Position numbers and translations under genes: made by a program
Part shown: piece after piece, positions 16,147 to 24,491 of the stretch
Layout of the letters: the number at the start of each line of letters is the position of its first letter
Numbering within the stretch: position 1 is the stretch's first letter
Origin: Polyangiaceae bacterium
GTDB taxonomy: Bacteria > Myxococcota_A > Polyangia > Polyangiales > Polyangiaceae
DNA: 64,000 bases
Direction of reading: 5' to 3'
NCBI GenBank assembly: GCA_041389725.1
Contig: JAWKRG010000003.1
Span: forward strand, 310,001 to 374,000
The notes under the pieces: model-generated
Seen by the model: the letters and a program-made list of their open reading frames with translations, nothing else
Databases searched by the model: none
Told to the model about the DNA's origin: nothing

Positions 16147-16282
16147 CACGGCCCCTTGAGAGGGGGGTTGCACCGGTGTACCGTGCTCATATCGCCTTCT
16201 TTTGTCACCAGCCTGCGCGGGGCAGTCTGGCGGCAGGTATTCGCCCCACCACGGGGTGTGAACCGCGGAGTCGAGACGCGCC

Positions 16283-19200
16283 ATGACTCACACAATTTCA
16301 AACAACGCTCGCTTCGGCAAGTTCGGCATCTCTGTGATGCTCGTCGGAGCGTTGACGCTTGCCGGTTCACTCGTCGCACCAAGAACCGCAGACGCGCAGC
16401 CCTACGACTGCACGTCCTCGGATCCAAAGATGTGGCCACCGCCTGCCAAGCCGTACTTCATGGTGGCCTTGGACACGTCCGGCTCGATGATCTCCCAGGT
16501 CAGTTCCAACAACTCCTGCGGCTACCAGAATGGCGTCTACGGAGCGAACACCTCGACGCGCATGGGACACGCCAAGTGCGCCATCCGCAACATGGTCAAT
16601 GCCTATGCCGGCGAGGTGAATTTCGGTGTGGCGCAGTTCGCGACGTTCATGACGGGCTGCGGCGCTTCCTGCTACGGCAACAGCAGCAACAACCCCCAGC
16701 CCGGCTGCGACATCAATTGCTACAACGCCGAGCTGGCCCAAACCGGAAACATCTGTACCGGCTGCGGTCCGCGCCTTCCGACCGCCACGGCCGCCAATCG
16801 GCGCGGCGCGCGCGTGTTAGTGGGAATGCAGGTGGATACTACCCCGCCTCCGACCTCGAACGTGGCTTCGATTCTGCAGTGGGTGGACAACAACTGTGGC
16901 TCCAACCTGGAAGCGACGAACGTACCCGTGGACGGCCCTGCCTTTGGGCGTACGCCCCTGAATGGGATGCTGCGCGACATGCTGCGCTACTTCCAAACCG
17001 GTTGGACCAATCCCGACAACCCGGCCGAGACCTTCCCTACTCCGCTGAGCGCAGCAGATCCTCTCTGCCGCCCGATCAACGTGATCTTGATCACCGACGG
17101 CGACGAGACCTGCGATAGCGACAACGACGTCTACAGTGCAGCCGCCGCGCTCTACAACACCGGCGCCACCTTTGGCGGCAAGAACTTCAAGATCAAGACG
17201 CGCGTCATCAACTTCGCTGGTGGCAGTCAGGCGAAGACGGACGAGATCGCGGACCGTGGCGACGACGGCAGCGACAACAACAGTGCCACGTCGTACTTCG
17301 CGACCAACGAAACGACCTTGAGTCAGGCACTGGCGTCCATCATTGCTGACGCCGTCAAGCCCGAGGTTTGCAACAACGGTGACGACAACTGCAACGGTTG
17401 CATCGACGAGGGCTACGGGCACTTCTGCAACACGGGCACGGGCAAGACCTGTTGCTCCTGGTCCAACCCCACGCAGCGCAACACCTGCATCGCCAACTAC
17501 GAAGCCTCCATCACCCCGGCCAACCCCCAAGGCAACGTCGACCTGTTGCCCTGCACCACGGTGCCCCAGTCGCAGAGTTCCTCCACTTGGCTCTGCTACG
17601 ACCCCAAGGAGATCTGCGACGGCGTCGACAACAACTGCAATGGCGTCGCCGACGAGGGCTTCAACAAGTGTGGCAGTCCCCTGCACTGCCCCATCGCCGA
17701 GACCTGCAACGGCGAAGACGACAACTGCGACGGCATCATCGACAACTCCGCCGGCAGCGGTGTGCCCTACAGCGCCTGCCCCGGGGGCTGCACGCCCAGT
17801 GCGGAGATCTGCGACGGCTGCGACAACAACTGCAACGGCATCGCCGATGACGGCGTGGCCGACATTCCCTGCGGCTTCAACCCACCCGCCAACTGCCAGG
17901 GCGTGCGCGTGTGCCAGAGCAAGGGCGTGGCCGTGCCCGTGGGCGGCTGCGTAGGCGCGGGACAGCCCAAGGGCTTCGGCAACTGCGGCAACAACCCGCA
18001 GAGCGAGATCTGCGACGGCCTGGACAACAACTGCAACGGCACCGTGGACGAGGGCATCCCGGCCACGCCTTGCACGCCGATTCCGGGTCTGAAGTACAAG
18101 GAAGACGGCTTCCCCAACAGCCAGTGCACCAAGGGCCTCTTGCCCTGCAACGGCACCTGCACCGGTGGCACGGGCCCGAGCCAGGAGATCTGCGACGGCA
18201 TCGACAACGACTGCGACGGCCAGATCGACGAAGGTGTCCCCAACCTGGGTGCCGCCTGCGGCCTGGCCACGGGCCAGTGCAAGAAGGGCGTCACGGCTTG
18301 CGTCGGCGGCGTCATCGTCTGCCAGGGTGGCACTCCACCTCAGCCCGAGAGCTGCAACGGACTGGACGACGACTGCGACGGCACCACCGACAACGCTCCG
18401 CTGACGGACCAGCCCGCCCAGCCCGGTTGCTGGACCGAGCCGCCCACGGGCTGTAGTCCCCTCTGCTCACACCAAAACCTCACCTGGTGTCCGCCCGCAG
18501 GCGCGCTGTGTCAGGGCCTCGGCTCCCTGAGCAGTGCCTGCCAGACCGGCACCCTCGTCTGTGACGGCGCCAACAAGTGGAAGTGCCAAGGCGGCACCAA
18601 GCCCACTCCCGAGGTCTGCGATGGCGCCGACAACAACTGCAACGGGCAGACCGACGAGAGCCTCGGCCCCCCCGTCGGTCAGGCCTGCGGCTCCGACGTC
18701 GGCGAGTGTAAGAAGGGCACCAACGTCTGCAACAACGGCACCATTCAGTGCAACGGCGGCCAGGGGCCCGTCACCGAGTTGTGCAACGGCAAGGACGACG
18801 ACTGCGACGGCACCATCGACAACGGCATTCCCCTCGGCGGCGCCTGCACTCCCACCTACGACACCAACGCCTACCCCGGCGACCGCACCAAGGGTGAGTG
18901 CAAGCCTGGCGTCACCGCCTGCGACGGCAACGGCGGTCAGATCTGCAACGGCGGCGTCGGGCCCAGCCCCGAGGTCTGCGACGGCAAGGACAACGACTGC
19001 GACGGGCAGATCGACGAGCCTGGCGCCGCTCCCGACGGCATCAACGGCACCGAGGACCCACTGCAGCCGGGCGTCAAGATTGGCGACCCCTGCGGCGTCG
19101 ACAAGGGCGAGTGCAAGCAGGGGCAGTGGGCTTGCGACAAGGGCAAGTTCACCTGCGCCGGCGGCAAGGGCCCCAGCCCCGAGATCTGCGACTGCGCCGA

Positions 19201-20326
19201 CAACGACTGCGACGGCATCGTCGACAACGAAAACGGCAGCTCGGGGCCGCCTCTGTGCAGCCCTGGCAAGACCTGTGTGGAGGTGCAAGCCGGAGCTTGT
19301 CAGTGCGCCGAGCCTTGCGGCACCGGCGAGTTCCCCTGTCCCACGGGCAGTCAGTGCAAGCAGGTCAACAAGAGCGGCACTCAGCAGACCGCCGGCGACT
19401 TCTGCGTCAGCGACAACTGCGGTGACTGCAGCAAGAAGACCGTCAACGACCCCAGCACCAACCAACCCCTGTGCGGACCCAGTGGCAGCGTGGGCAACCT
19501 GCCCGAGTGCTTGTGCAAGGGCAACAAGTGCGTCCACCCCTGTGAGGGCGTCACCTGTCCCGACGGACAAGACTGTGCTTTGCAAGGACCCAGCGCCGGA
19601 AGCTGTCAGCCCACGGGCAACTGCTTCTTCTTCGGCTGTCCCGACGGCAAGCTCTGCAACGCTGGCGCTTGCGTCACCGACCCCTGCTCGCCCAATCCCT
19701 GCAAGGCCGACGAGGTCTGCAAGCCCAACGCCACCTTCGATGCTCCGCGCTGCGTGGGCACTTGTGCCAGCGTCACTTGTCAGGCGGGTGAGATCTGCAT
19801 CGAGGGGCAGTGCACCGCGACCGGCTGCAGCGGCGACTGCCCGCCCGGCCAGTACTGCCAGAACGACGGCAACGGCAACTTCGCCTGTGGGCCCAGCAAG
19901 TGCGACAACGACGGCGGCCCGCCCTGCTCCAACGGCTCTGTCTGCGATCCGACCACCGGCGCCTGCGGCAACGACCCCTGCGAAGGCGTGGCCTGTCCCG
20001 CGGCTCAGCAGTGCGTCGACGGCGAGTGTCTCTGGGCTCCCGAGGCCGGAACGGGCGGAACCGGGGGCGGCTCTGGGACCGGCGGCTCCGGCAACGTCGA
20101 TGGTGGCGGCGCCGTCGATGGCGGCGGTACGAGCGGCTCCGGCGGCAAGACCACGGCGCCCCCGGAACCCGAGAAGGGCGTTTGGGGCCTCGCCACCGGT
20201 GGCGGCGGCTGCGCCTGCCGTACCAGCCCGCCGCGACGAGTGCCCCCAACCTTGATTGCCCTATTGGGCGTGGCTGTGGCGCTGGCTGCGGGCCGGCGCC
20301 GCGGCCGCAGGAGCAACATGCAATGA
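16283..20326 (+). CDS. Giant VWA/MopE-repeat surface protein with MYXO-CTERM-like tail
   Basis: 1347 residues. Signal peptide (to about residue 38, ...RTADA); VWA domain ~55-350 with MIDAS-like DTSGSM; eleven MopE-type motifs of the CDGxDNDCDGxxDE kind (~360-985); further Cys-rich EGF/follistatin-like segments to ~1250; a Gly/Asp linker; then a tail with Cys in GGGGCACRT, a hydrophobic segment TLIALLGVAVALAAG and GRRRGRR. That tripartite tail matches the layout of MYXO-CTERM sorting signals, so the protein is probably cut and anchored at the surface. The MopE motif is known from a copper-binding surface protein of Methylococcus; metal binding here is inferred. Its stop overlaps the next start (ATGA). 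Confidence 0.88.
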   Translation: MTHTISNNARFGKFGISVMLVGALTLAGSLVAPRTADAQPYDCTSSDPKMWPPPAKPYFMVALDTSGSMISQVSSNNSCGYQNGVYGANTSTRMGHAKCAIRNMVNAYAGEVNFGVAQFATFMTGCGASCYGNSSNNPQPGCDINCYNAELAQTGNICTGCGPRLPTATAANRRGARVLVGMQVDTTPPPTSNVASILQWVDNNCGSNLEATNVPVDGPAFGRTPLNGMLRDMLRYFQTGWTNPDNPAETFPTPLSAADPLCRPINVILITDGDETCDSDNDVYSAAAALYNTGATFGGKNFKIKTRVINFAGGSQAKTDEIADRGDDGSDNNSATSYFATNETTLSQALASIIADAVKPEVCNNGDDNCNGCIDEGYGHFCNTGTGKTCCSWSNPTQRNTCIANYEASITPANPQGNVDLLPCTTVPQSQSSSTWLCYDPKEICDGVDNNCNGVADEGFNKCGSPLHCPIAETCNGEDDNCDGIIDNSAGSGVPYSACPGGCTPSAEICDGCDNNCNGIADDGVADIPCGFNPPANCQGVRVCQSKGVAVPVGGCVGAGQPKGFGNCGNNPQSEICDGLDNNCNGTVDEGIPATPCTPIPGLKYKEDGFPNSQCTKGLLPCNGTCTGGTGPSQEICDGIDNDCDGQIDEGVPNLGAACGLATGQCKKGVTACVGGVIVCQGGTPPQPESCNGLDDDCDGTTDNAPLTDQPAQPGCWTEPPTGCSPLCSHQNLTWCPPAGALCQGLGSLSSACQTGTLVCDGANKWKCQGGTKPTPEVCDGADNNCNGQTDESLGPPVGQACGSDVGECKKGTNVCNNGTIQCNGGQGPVTELCNGKDDDCDGTIDNGIPLGGACTPTYDTNAYPGDRTKGECKPGVTACDGNGGQICNGGVGPSPEVCDGKDNDCDGQIDEPGAAPDGINGTEDPLQPGVKIGDPCGVDKGECKQGQWACDKGKFTCAGGKGPSPEICDCADNDCDGIVDNENGSSGPPLCSPGKTCVEVQAGACQCAEPCGTGEFPCPTGSQCKQVNKSGTQQTAGDFCVSDNCGDCSKKTVNDPSTNQPLCGPSGSVGNLPECLCKGNKCVHPCEGVTCPDGQDCALQGPSAGSCQPTGNCFFFGCPDGKLCNAGACVTDPCSPNPCKADEVCKPNATFDAPRCVGTCASVTCQAGEICIEGQCTATGCSGDCPPGQYCQNDGNGNFACGPSKCDNDGGPPCSNGSVCDPTTGACGNDPCEGVACPAAQQCVDGECLWAPEAGTGGTGGGSGTGGSGNVDGGGAVDGGGTSGSGGKTTAPPEPEKGVWGLATGGGGCACRTSPPRRVPPTLIALLGVAVALAAGRRRGRRSNMQ
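17355..20285 (+). repeat. Large direct repeat, copy 1 (coding)
   Basis: About 2.9 kb that matches copy 2 at 21485-24420 with an offset of 4130 bases, dropping to 4129 after a single-base deletion in copy 2. Only scattered differences are visible, and I saw none by eye over roughly 19,000-20,045. The flanking VWA-coding parts are clearly diverged. The linker before the tail also differs in sequence, with a 6-base length difference. Confidence 0.95.
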
Positions 20327-23300
20327 CGAGCAGGACGACGATGCGCGCGTTTCGACGAGGCCCAAGCACCAGGTGGCTCCTTGGACTGACCGCCCTGGTG
20401 ATCGCTGGCTTTTCGGGACGCGAAGCACAGGCGCAGCCCTACGACTGTGCTTCGTCGGATCCAAGCATGTGGCCGCCGCCAGCGAAGCCCTACTTCATGC
20501 TCGTGGTCGACACCTCGGGCAGCATGATCGGCTGCACCAACCCGTCGAACGGTAGCTACCAATGGCCGAACTCCTGCCCCAGCAGCGCAACGCAGAACAG
20601 TTGTGGCATGGAGCCCACCCGGCTCAACGACGCGAAGTGTGCCCTGCGACAGACGATCCAGGCCTTCGCTGGCGAGGTCAACTTCGGGCTTGCTACTTTC
20701 GCCGTGCACCTGAGCGGCTGCTCCACGGGGCTAGTGACGGATTCCTGCACCAACTCGAATGGCAGCTGCAACCCGCCCAATGCGCTGGGCACGGAGGGCG
20801 AGTTCTACTCAGGCAAGGGTTGCACCGTGACGGGATTTCCCAGCCCGATCGGTGACGGGGACACTTGCGGCAACCATCCCAACTGCACCTCTGGAGCGGG
20901 CCCGGCCGCGCCCAACTACGCTGAGAACACCTGGTACAACGCTGGGAACATCGTCGTCGACTTGATGCCGGACACTTCGCCGCCGAGTCCTAGCAACGTT
21001 CCCACGCTGCTCGAGTGGTTCGATGGTCGCACGGATAGTAGCCGCGAGATCTTCGCGCTCGGGGCTACGCCCACGGGCGGCGCGCTGCGAAGCGTGCACC
21101 AGTACTTTCTCAGTGGTTGGAATTCTGGTTGGAGCAGCAGCAACTACTGCGCGTCAGGGTTTTCCACTCCCCACGCCACCCCCATGACGACCGCGGATCC
21201 CGCGTGTCGCGATCTCAACGTGCTGTTGGTGACGGACGGCGACGCCAACTGCGGCAGCGGCAACAGCCAGACGGCCGCCGTCAACGCGGCCACCGCGATG
21301 TTCAACACCGGCGTCACCTTCGGCGGCAAGAACTACAAGATCAAGACGCACGTCATCGGCTTCGCCGGCGCCAACAAGACGAACACCGACGCGATTGCTG
21401 CCGCGGGCGGTACGACCACGTCCCTGGTCGCCAGCAACGAGGTAGAGCTGTCGCAAGCGCTTTCCAACATCCTGGCCGGTGCGATCAAGCCCGAGGTATG
21501 CAACAACGGTGACGACAACTGCAACGGTTGCATCGACGAGGGTTACGGACACTTCTGCAACACGGGCACGGGCAAGACCTGTTGCTCCTGGTCCAACCCC
21601 ACGCAGCGCAACACCTGCATCGCCAACTACGAAGCCTCGATCACGGCGGGCAACCCCCAGGGCAACGTCGACCTGTTGCCTTGCACCACGGTGCCCCAGT
21701 CGCAGAGCCCCTCCACTTGGCTCTGCTACGACCCCAAGGAGATCTGCGACGGCGTCGACAACAACTGCAATGGCGTCGCCGACGAGGGCTTCAACAAGTG
21801 TGGCAGTCCCCTGCACTGCCCCATCGCCGAGACCTGCAACGGCGAAGACGACAACTGCGACGGCATCATCGACAACTCCGCCGGCAGCGGTGTGCCCTAC
21901 AGCGCCTGCCCCGGGGGCTGTACGCCCAGTGCGGAGATCTGCGACGGCTGCGACAACAACTGCAACGGCATCGCCGATGACGGCGTGGCCGACATTCCCT
22001 GTGGCTTCAACCCACCCGCCAACTGCCAGGGCGTGCGCGTGTGCCAGAGCAAGGGCGTGGCCGTGCCCGTGGGCGGCTGCGTAGGCGCGGGACAGCCCAA
22101 GGGCTTCGGCAACTGCAACAACAACCCGCAGAGCGAGATCTGCGACGGCCTGGACAACAACTGCAACGGCACCGTGGACGAAGGCATCCCGGCCACGCCT
22201 TGCACGCCGATTCCGGGTCTGAAGTACAAGGAAGACGGCTTCCCCAACAGCCAGTGCACCAAGGGCCTCTTGCCCTGCAACGGCACCTGCACCGGCGGCA
22301 CGGGACCGAGCCAAGAGATCTGCGACGGCATCGACAACGACTGCGACGGCCAGATCGACGAAGGTGTCCCCAACCTGGGTGCCGCCTGCGGCCTGGCCAC
22401 GGGCCAGTGCAAGAAGGGCGTCACGGCTTGCGTCGGCGGCGTCATCGTCTGCCAGGGTGGCACTCCACCTCAGCCCGAGAGCTGCAACGGACTGGACGAC
22501 GACTGCGACGGCACCACCGACAACGCTCCGCTGACGGACCAGCCCGCCCAGCCCGGTTGCTGGACCGAGCCGCCCACGGGCTGTAGTCCCCTCTGCTCAC
22601 ACCAAAACCTCACCTGGTGTCCGCCCGCAGGCGCGCTGTGTCAGGGCCTCGGCTCCCTGAGCAGTGCCTGCCAGACCGGCACCCTCGTCTGCGACGGCGC
22701 CAACAAGTGGAAGTGCCAAGGCGGCACCAAGCCCACTCCCGAGGTGTGCGACGGCGCCGACAACAACTGCAACGGACAGACCGACGAGAGCCTCGGCCCC
22801 CCGTCGGTCAGGCCTGCGGCTCCGACGTCGGCGAGTGCAAGAAGGGCACCAACGTCTGCAACAACGGCACCATTCAGTGCAACGGCGGCCAGGGGCCCGT
22901 CACCGAGTTGTGCAACGGCAAGGACGACGACTGCGACGGCACCATCGACAACGGCATTCCCCTCGGCGGCGCCTGCACTCCCACCTACGACACCAACGCC
23001 TACCCCGGCGACCGCACCAAGGGTGAGTGCAAGCCTGGCGTCACCGCCTGCGACGGCAACGGCGGTCAGATCTGCAACGGTGGCGTCGGGCCCAGCCCCG
23101 AGGTCTGCGACGGCAAAGACAACGACTGCGACGGGCAGATCGACGAGCCTGGCGCCGCTCCCGACGGCATCAACGGCACCGAGGACCCACTGCAGCCGGG
23201 CGTCAAGATTGGCGACCCCTGCGGCGTCGACAAGGGCGAGTGCAAGCAGGGGCAGTGGGCTTGCGACAAGGGCAAGTTCACCTGCGCCGGCGGCAAGGGC

Positions 23301-24390
23301 CCCAGCCCCGAGATCTGCGACTGCGCCGACAACGACTGCGACGGCATCGTCGACAACGAAAACGGCAGCTCGGGGCCGCCTCTGTGCAGCCCTGGCAAGA
23401 CCTGTGTGGAGGTGCAAGCCGGAGCTTGTCAGTGCGCCGAGCCTTGCGGCACCGGCGAGTTCCCCTGTCCCACGGGCAGTCAGTGCAAGCAGGTCAACAA
23501 GAGCGGCACTCAGCAGACCGCCGGCGACTTCTGCGTCAGCGACAACTGCGGTGACTGCAGCAAGAAGACCGTCAACGACCCCAGCACCAACCAACCCCTG
23601 TGCGGACCCAGTGGCAGCGTGGGCAACCTGCCCGAGTGCTTGTGCAAGGGCAACAAGTGCGTCCACCCCTGTGAGGGCGTCACCTGTCCCGACGGACAAG
23701 ACTGTGCTTTGCAAGGACCCAGCGCCGGAAGCTGTCAGCCCACGGGCAACTGCTTCTTCTTCGGCTGTCCCGACGGCAAGCTCTGCAACGCTGGCGCTTG
23801 CGTCACCGACCCCTGCTCGCCCAATCCCTGCAAGGCCGACGAGGTCTGCAAGCCCAACGCCACCTTCGATGCTCCGCGCTGCGTGGGCACTTGTGCCAGC
23901 GTCACTTGTCAGGCGGGTGAGATCTGCATCGAGGGGCAGTGCACCGCGACCGGCTGCAGCGGCGACTGCCCGCCCGGCCAGTACTGCCAGAACGACGGCA
24001 ACGGCAACTTCGCCTGTGGGCCCAGCAAGTGCGACAACGACGGCGGCCCGCCCTGCTCCAACGGCTCTGTCTGCGATCCGACCACCGGCGCCTGCGGCAA
24101 CGACCCCTGCGAAGGCGTGGCCTGTCCCGCGGCTCAGCAGTGCGTCGACGGCGAGTGTCTCTGGGCTCCCGAGGCCGGCACCGGCGGAACCGGGGGCGGC
24201 TCCGGCACTGGCGGCTCAGGAAACGTCGATGGCGGCGGCGCCGTCGATGGTGGTGGTGGCAGTGGCGCATCGACCAGCACCGGCGGCGGTGGCACCGCCG
24301 AGCCCGAGAAGGGCGTTTGGGGCCTCGCCACTGGTGGCGGCGGCTGCGCTTGCCGTACCAGCCCGCCGCGACGAGTGCCCCCAACCTTGA
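20323..24390 (+). CDS. Second giant VWA/MopE-repeat surface protein, frameshifted as read
   Basis: Starts at ATG 20323, overlapping the previous stop (ATGA), with AGGAG nine bases upstream. Signal peptide ending REAQA; VWA domain with DTSGSM at ~66; MopE repeats from ~388. At a run of six C (22797-22802), where the paralogue has seven, the frame slips. As read it continues into a Cys-poor Ala/Ser/Thr/Pro/Arg stretch to a stop at 24390 (1355 residues) and loses the MYXO-CTERM-like tail. Adding one base gives 1389 residues ending at 24491, in overlap with the next gene. A sequencing error, a true mutation and phase variation are all possible. Confidence 0.75.
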   Translation: MTSRTTMRAFRRGPSTRWLLGLTALVIAGFSGREAQAQPYDCASSDPSMWPPPAKPYFMLVVDTSGSMIGCTNPSNGSYQWPNSCPSSATQNSCGMEPTRLNDAKCALRQTIQAFAGEVNFGLATFAVHLSGCSTGLVTDSCTNSNGSCNPPNALGTEGEFYSGKGCTVTGFPSPIGDGDTCGNHPNCTSGAGPAAPNYAENTWYNAGNIVVDLMPDTSPPSPSNVPTLLEWFDGRTDSSREIFALGATPTGGALRSVHQYFLSGWNSGWSSSNYCASGFSTPHATPMTTADPACRDLNVLLVTDGDANCGSGNSQTAAVNAATAMFNTGVTFGGKNYKIKTHVIGFAGANKTNTDAIAAAGGTTTSLVASNEVELSQALSNILAGAIKPEVCNNGDDNCNGCIDEGYGHFCNTGTGKTCCSWSNPTQRNTCIANYEASITAGNPQGNVDLLPCTTVPQSQSPSTWLCYDPKEICDGVDNNCNGVADEGFNKCGSPLHCPIAETCNGEDDNCDGIIDNSAGSGVPYSACPGGCTPSAEICDGCDNNCNGIADDGVADIPCGFNPPANCQGVRVCQSKGVAVPVGGCVGAGQPKGFGNCNNNPQSEICDGLDNNCNGTVDEGIPATPCTPIPGLKYKEDGFPNSQCTKGLLPCNGTCTGGTGPSQEICDGIDNDCDGQIDEGVPNLGAACGLATGQCKKGVTACVGGVIVCQGGTPPQPESCNGLDDDCDGTTDNAPLTDQPAQPGCWTEPPTGCSPLCSHQNLTWCPPAGALCQGLGSLSSACQTGTLVCDGANKWKCQGGTKPTPEVCDGADNNCNGQTDESLGPPSVRPAAPTSASARRAPTSATTAPFSATAARGPSPSCATARTTTATAPSTTAFPSAAPALPPTTPTPTPATAPRVSASLASPPATATAVRSATVASGPAPRSATAKTTTATGRSTSLAPLPTASTAPRTHCSRASRLATPAASTRASASRGSGLATRASSPAPAARAPAPRSATAPTTTATASSTTKTAARGRLCAALARPVWRCKPELVSAPSLAAPASSPVPRAVSASRSTRAALSRPPATSASATTAVTAARRPSTTPAPTNPCADPVAAWATCPSACARATSASTPVRASPVPTDKTVLCKDPAPEAVSPRATASSSAVPTASSATLALASPTPARPIPARPTRSASPTPPSMLRAAWALVPASLVRRVRSASRGSAPRPAAAATARPASTARTTATATSPVGPASATTTAARPAPTALSAIRPPAPAATTPAKAWPVPRLSSASTASVSGLPRPAPAEPGAAPALAAQETSMAAAPSMVVVAVAHRPAPAAVAPPSPRRAFGASPLVAAAALAVPARRDECPQP

Positions 24391-24420
24391 TTGCCTTGCT
24401 TGGCGCCGCTGTGGCGCTCG
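21485..24420 (+). repeat. Large direct repeat, copy 2 (coding)
   Basis: Partner of the repeat at 17355-20285. It begins at the first MopE motif (TCAAGCCCGAGG) and ends in the hydrophobic tail segment. It carries the one-base deletion in the C-run at 22797-22802. Confidence 0.95.
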
Positions 24421-24491
24421 CGGCGGGGCGCAGACGTAGACGACAGCGCGAGAAACGAATCGTCAGCATGTTCGAAGGAGATCGGTCATGA
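22803..24491 (+). pseudogene. Displaced 3' part of the second VWA/MopE gene (+1 frame)
   Basis: Downstream of the C-run, this frame encodes the expected continuation VGQACGSDVGECKKGTNVC, three further MopE motifs, EGF-like Cys-rich segments, a Gly/Ser linker and the tail GGGGCACRT...TLIALLGAAVALAAGRRRRRQR. Coding similarity to the intact paralogue is nearly complete, so the part was functional until very recently or still is. Its stop TGA overlaps the next ATG (24488), which supports this frame as the original one. Confidence 0.75.

Noticed and set aside
17136..24439. Many long ORFs on both strands within the MopE-repeat genes, e.g. 18467-19585 minus and 18534-20255 plus
   Set aside because: They are shadows of the high-GC, repetitive Cys/Asp/Gly codons. 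Their translations are low-complexity (Ala/Val/Leu/Asp or Ala/Thr/Ser/Arg), recur in both repeat copies and show no domain. The same open alternative frame explains why the frameshifted second gene reads on so far.
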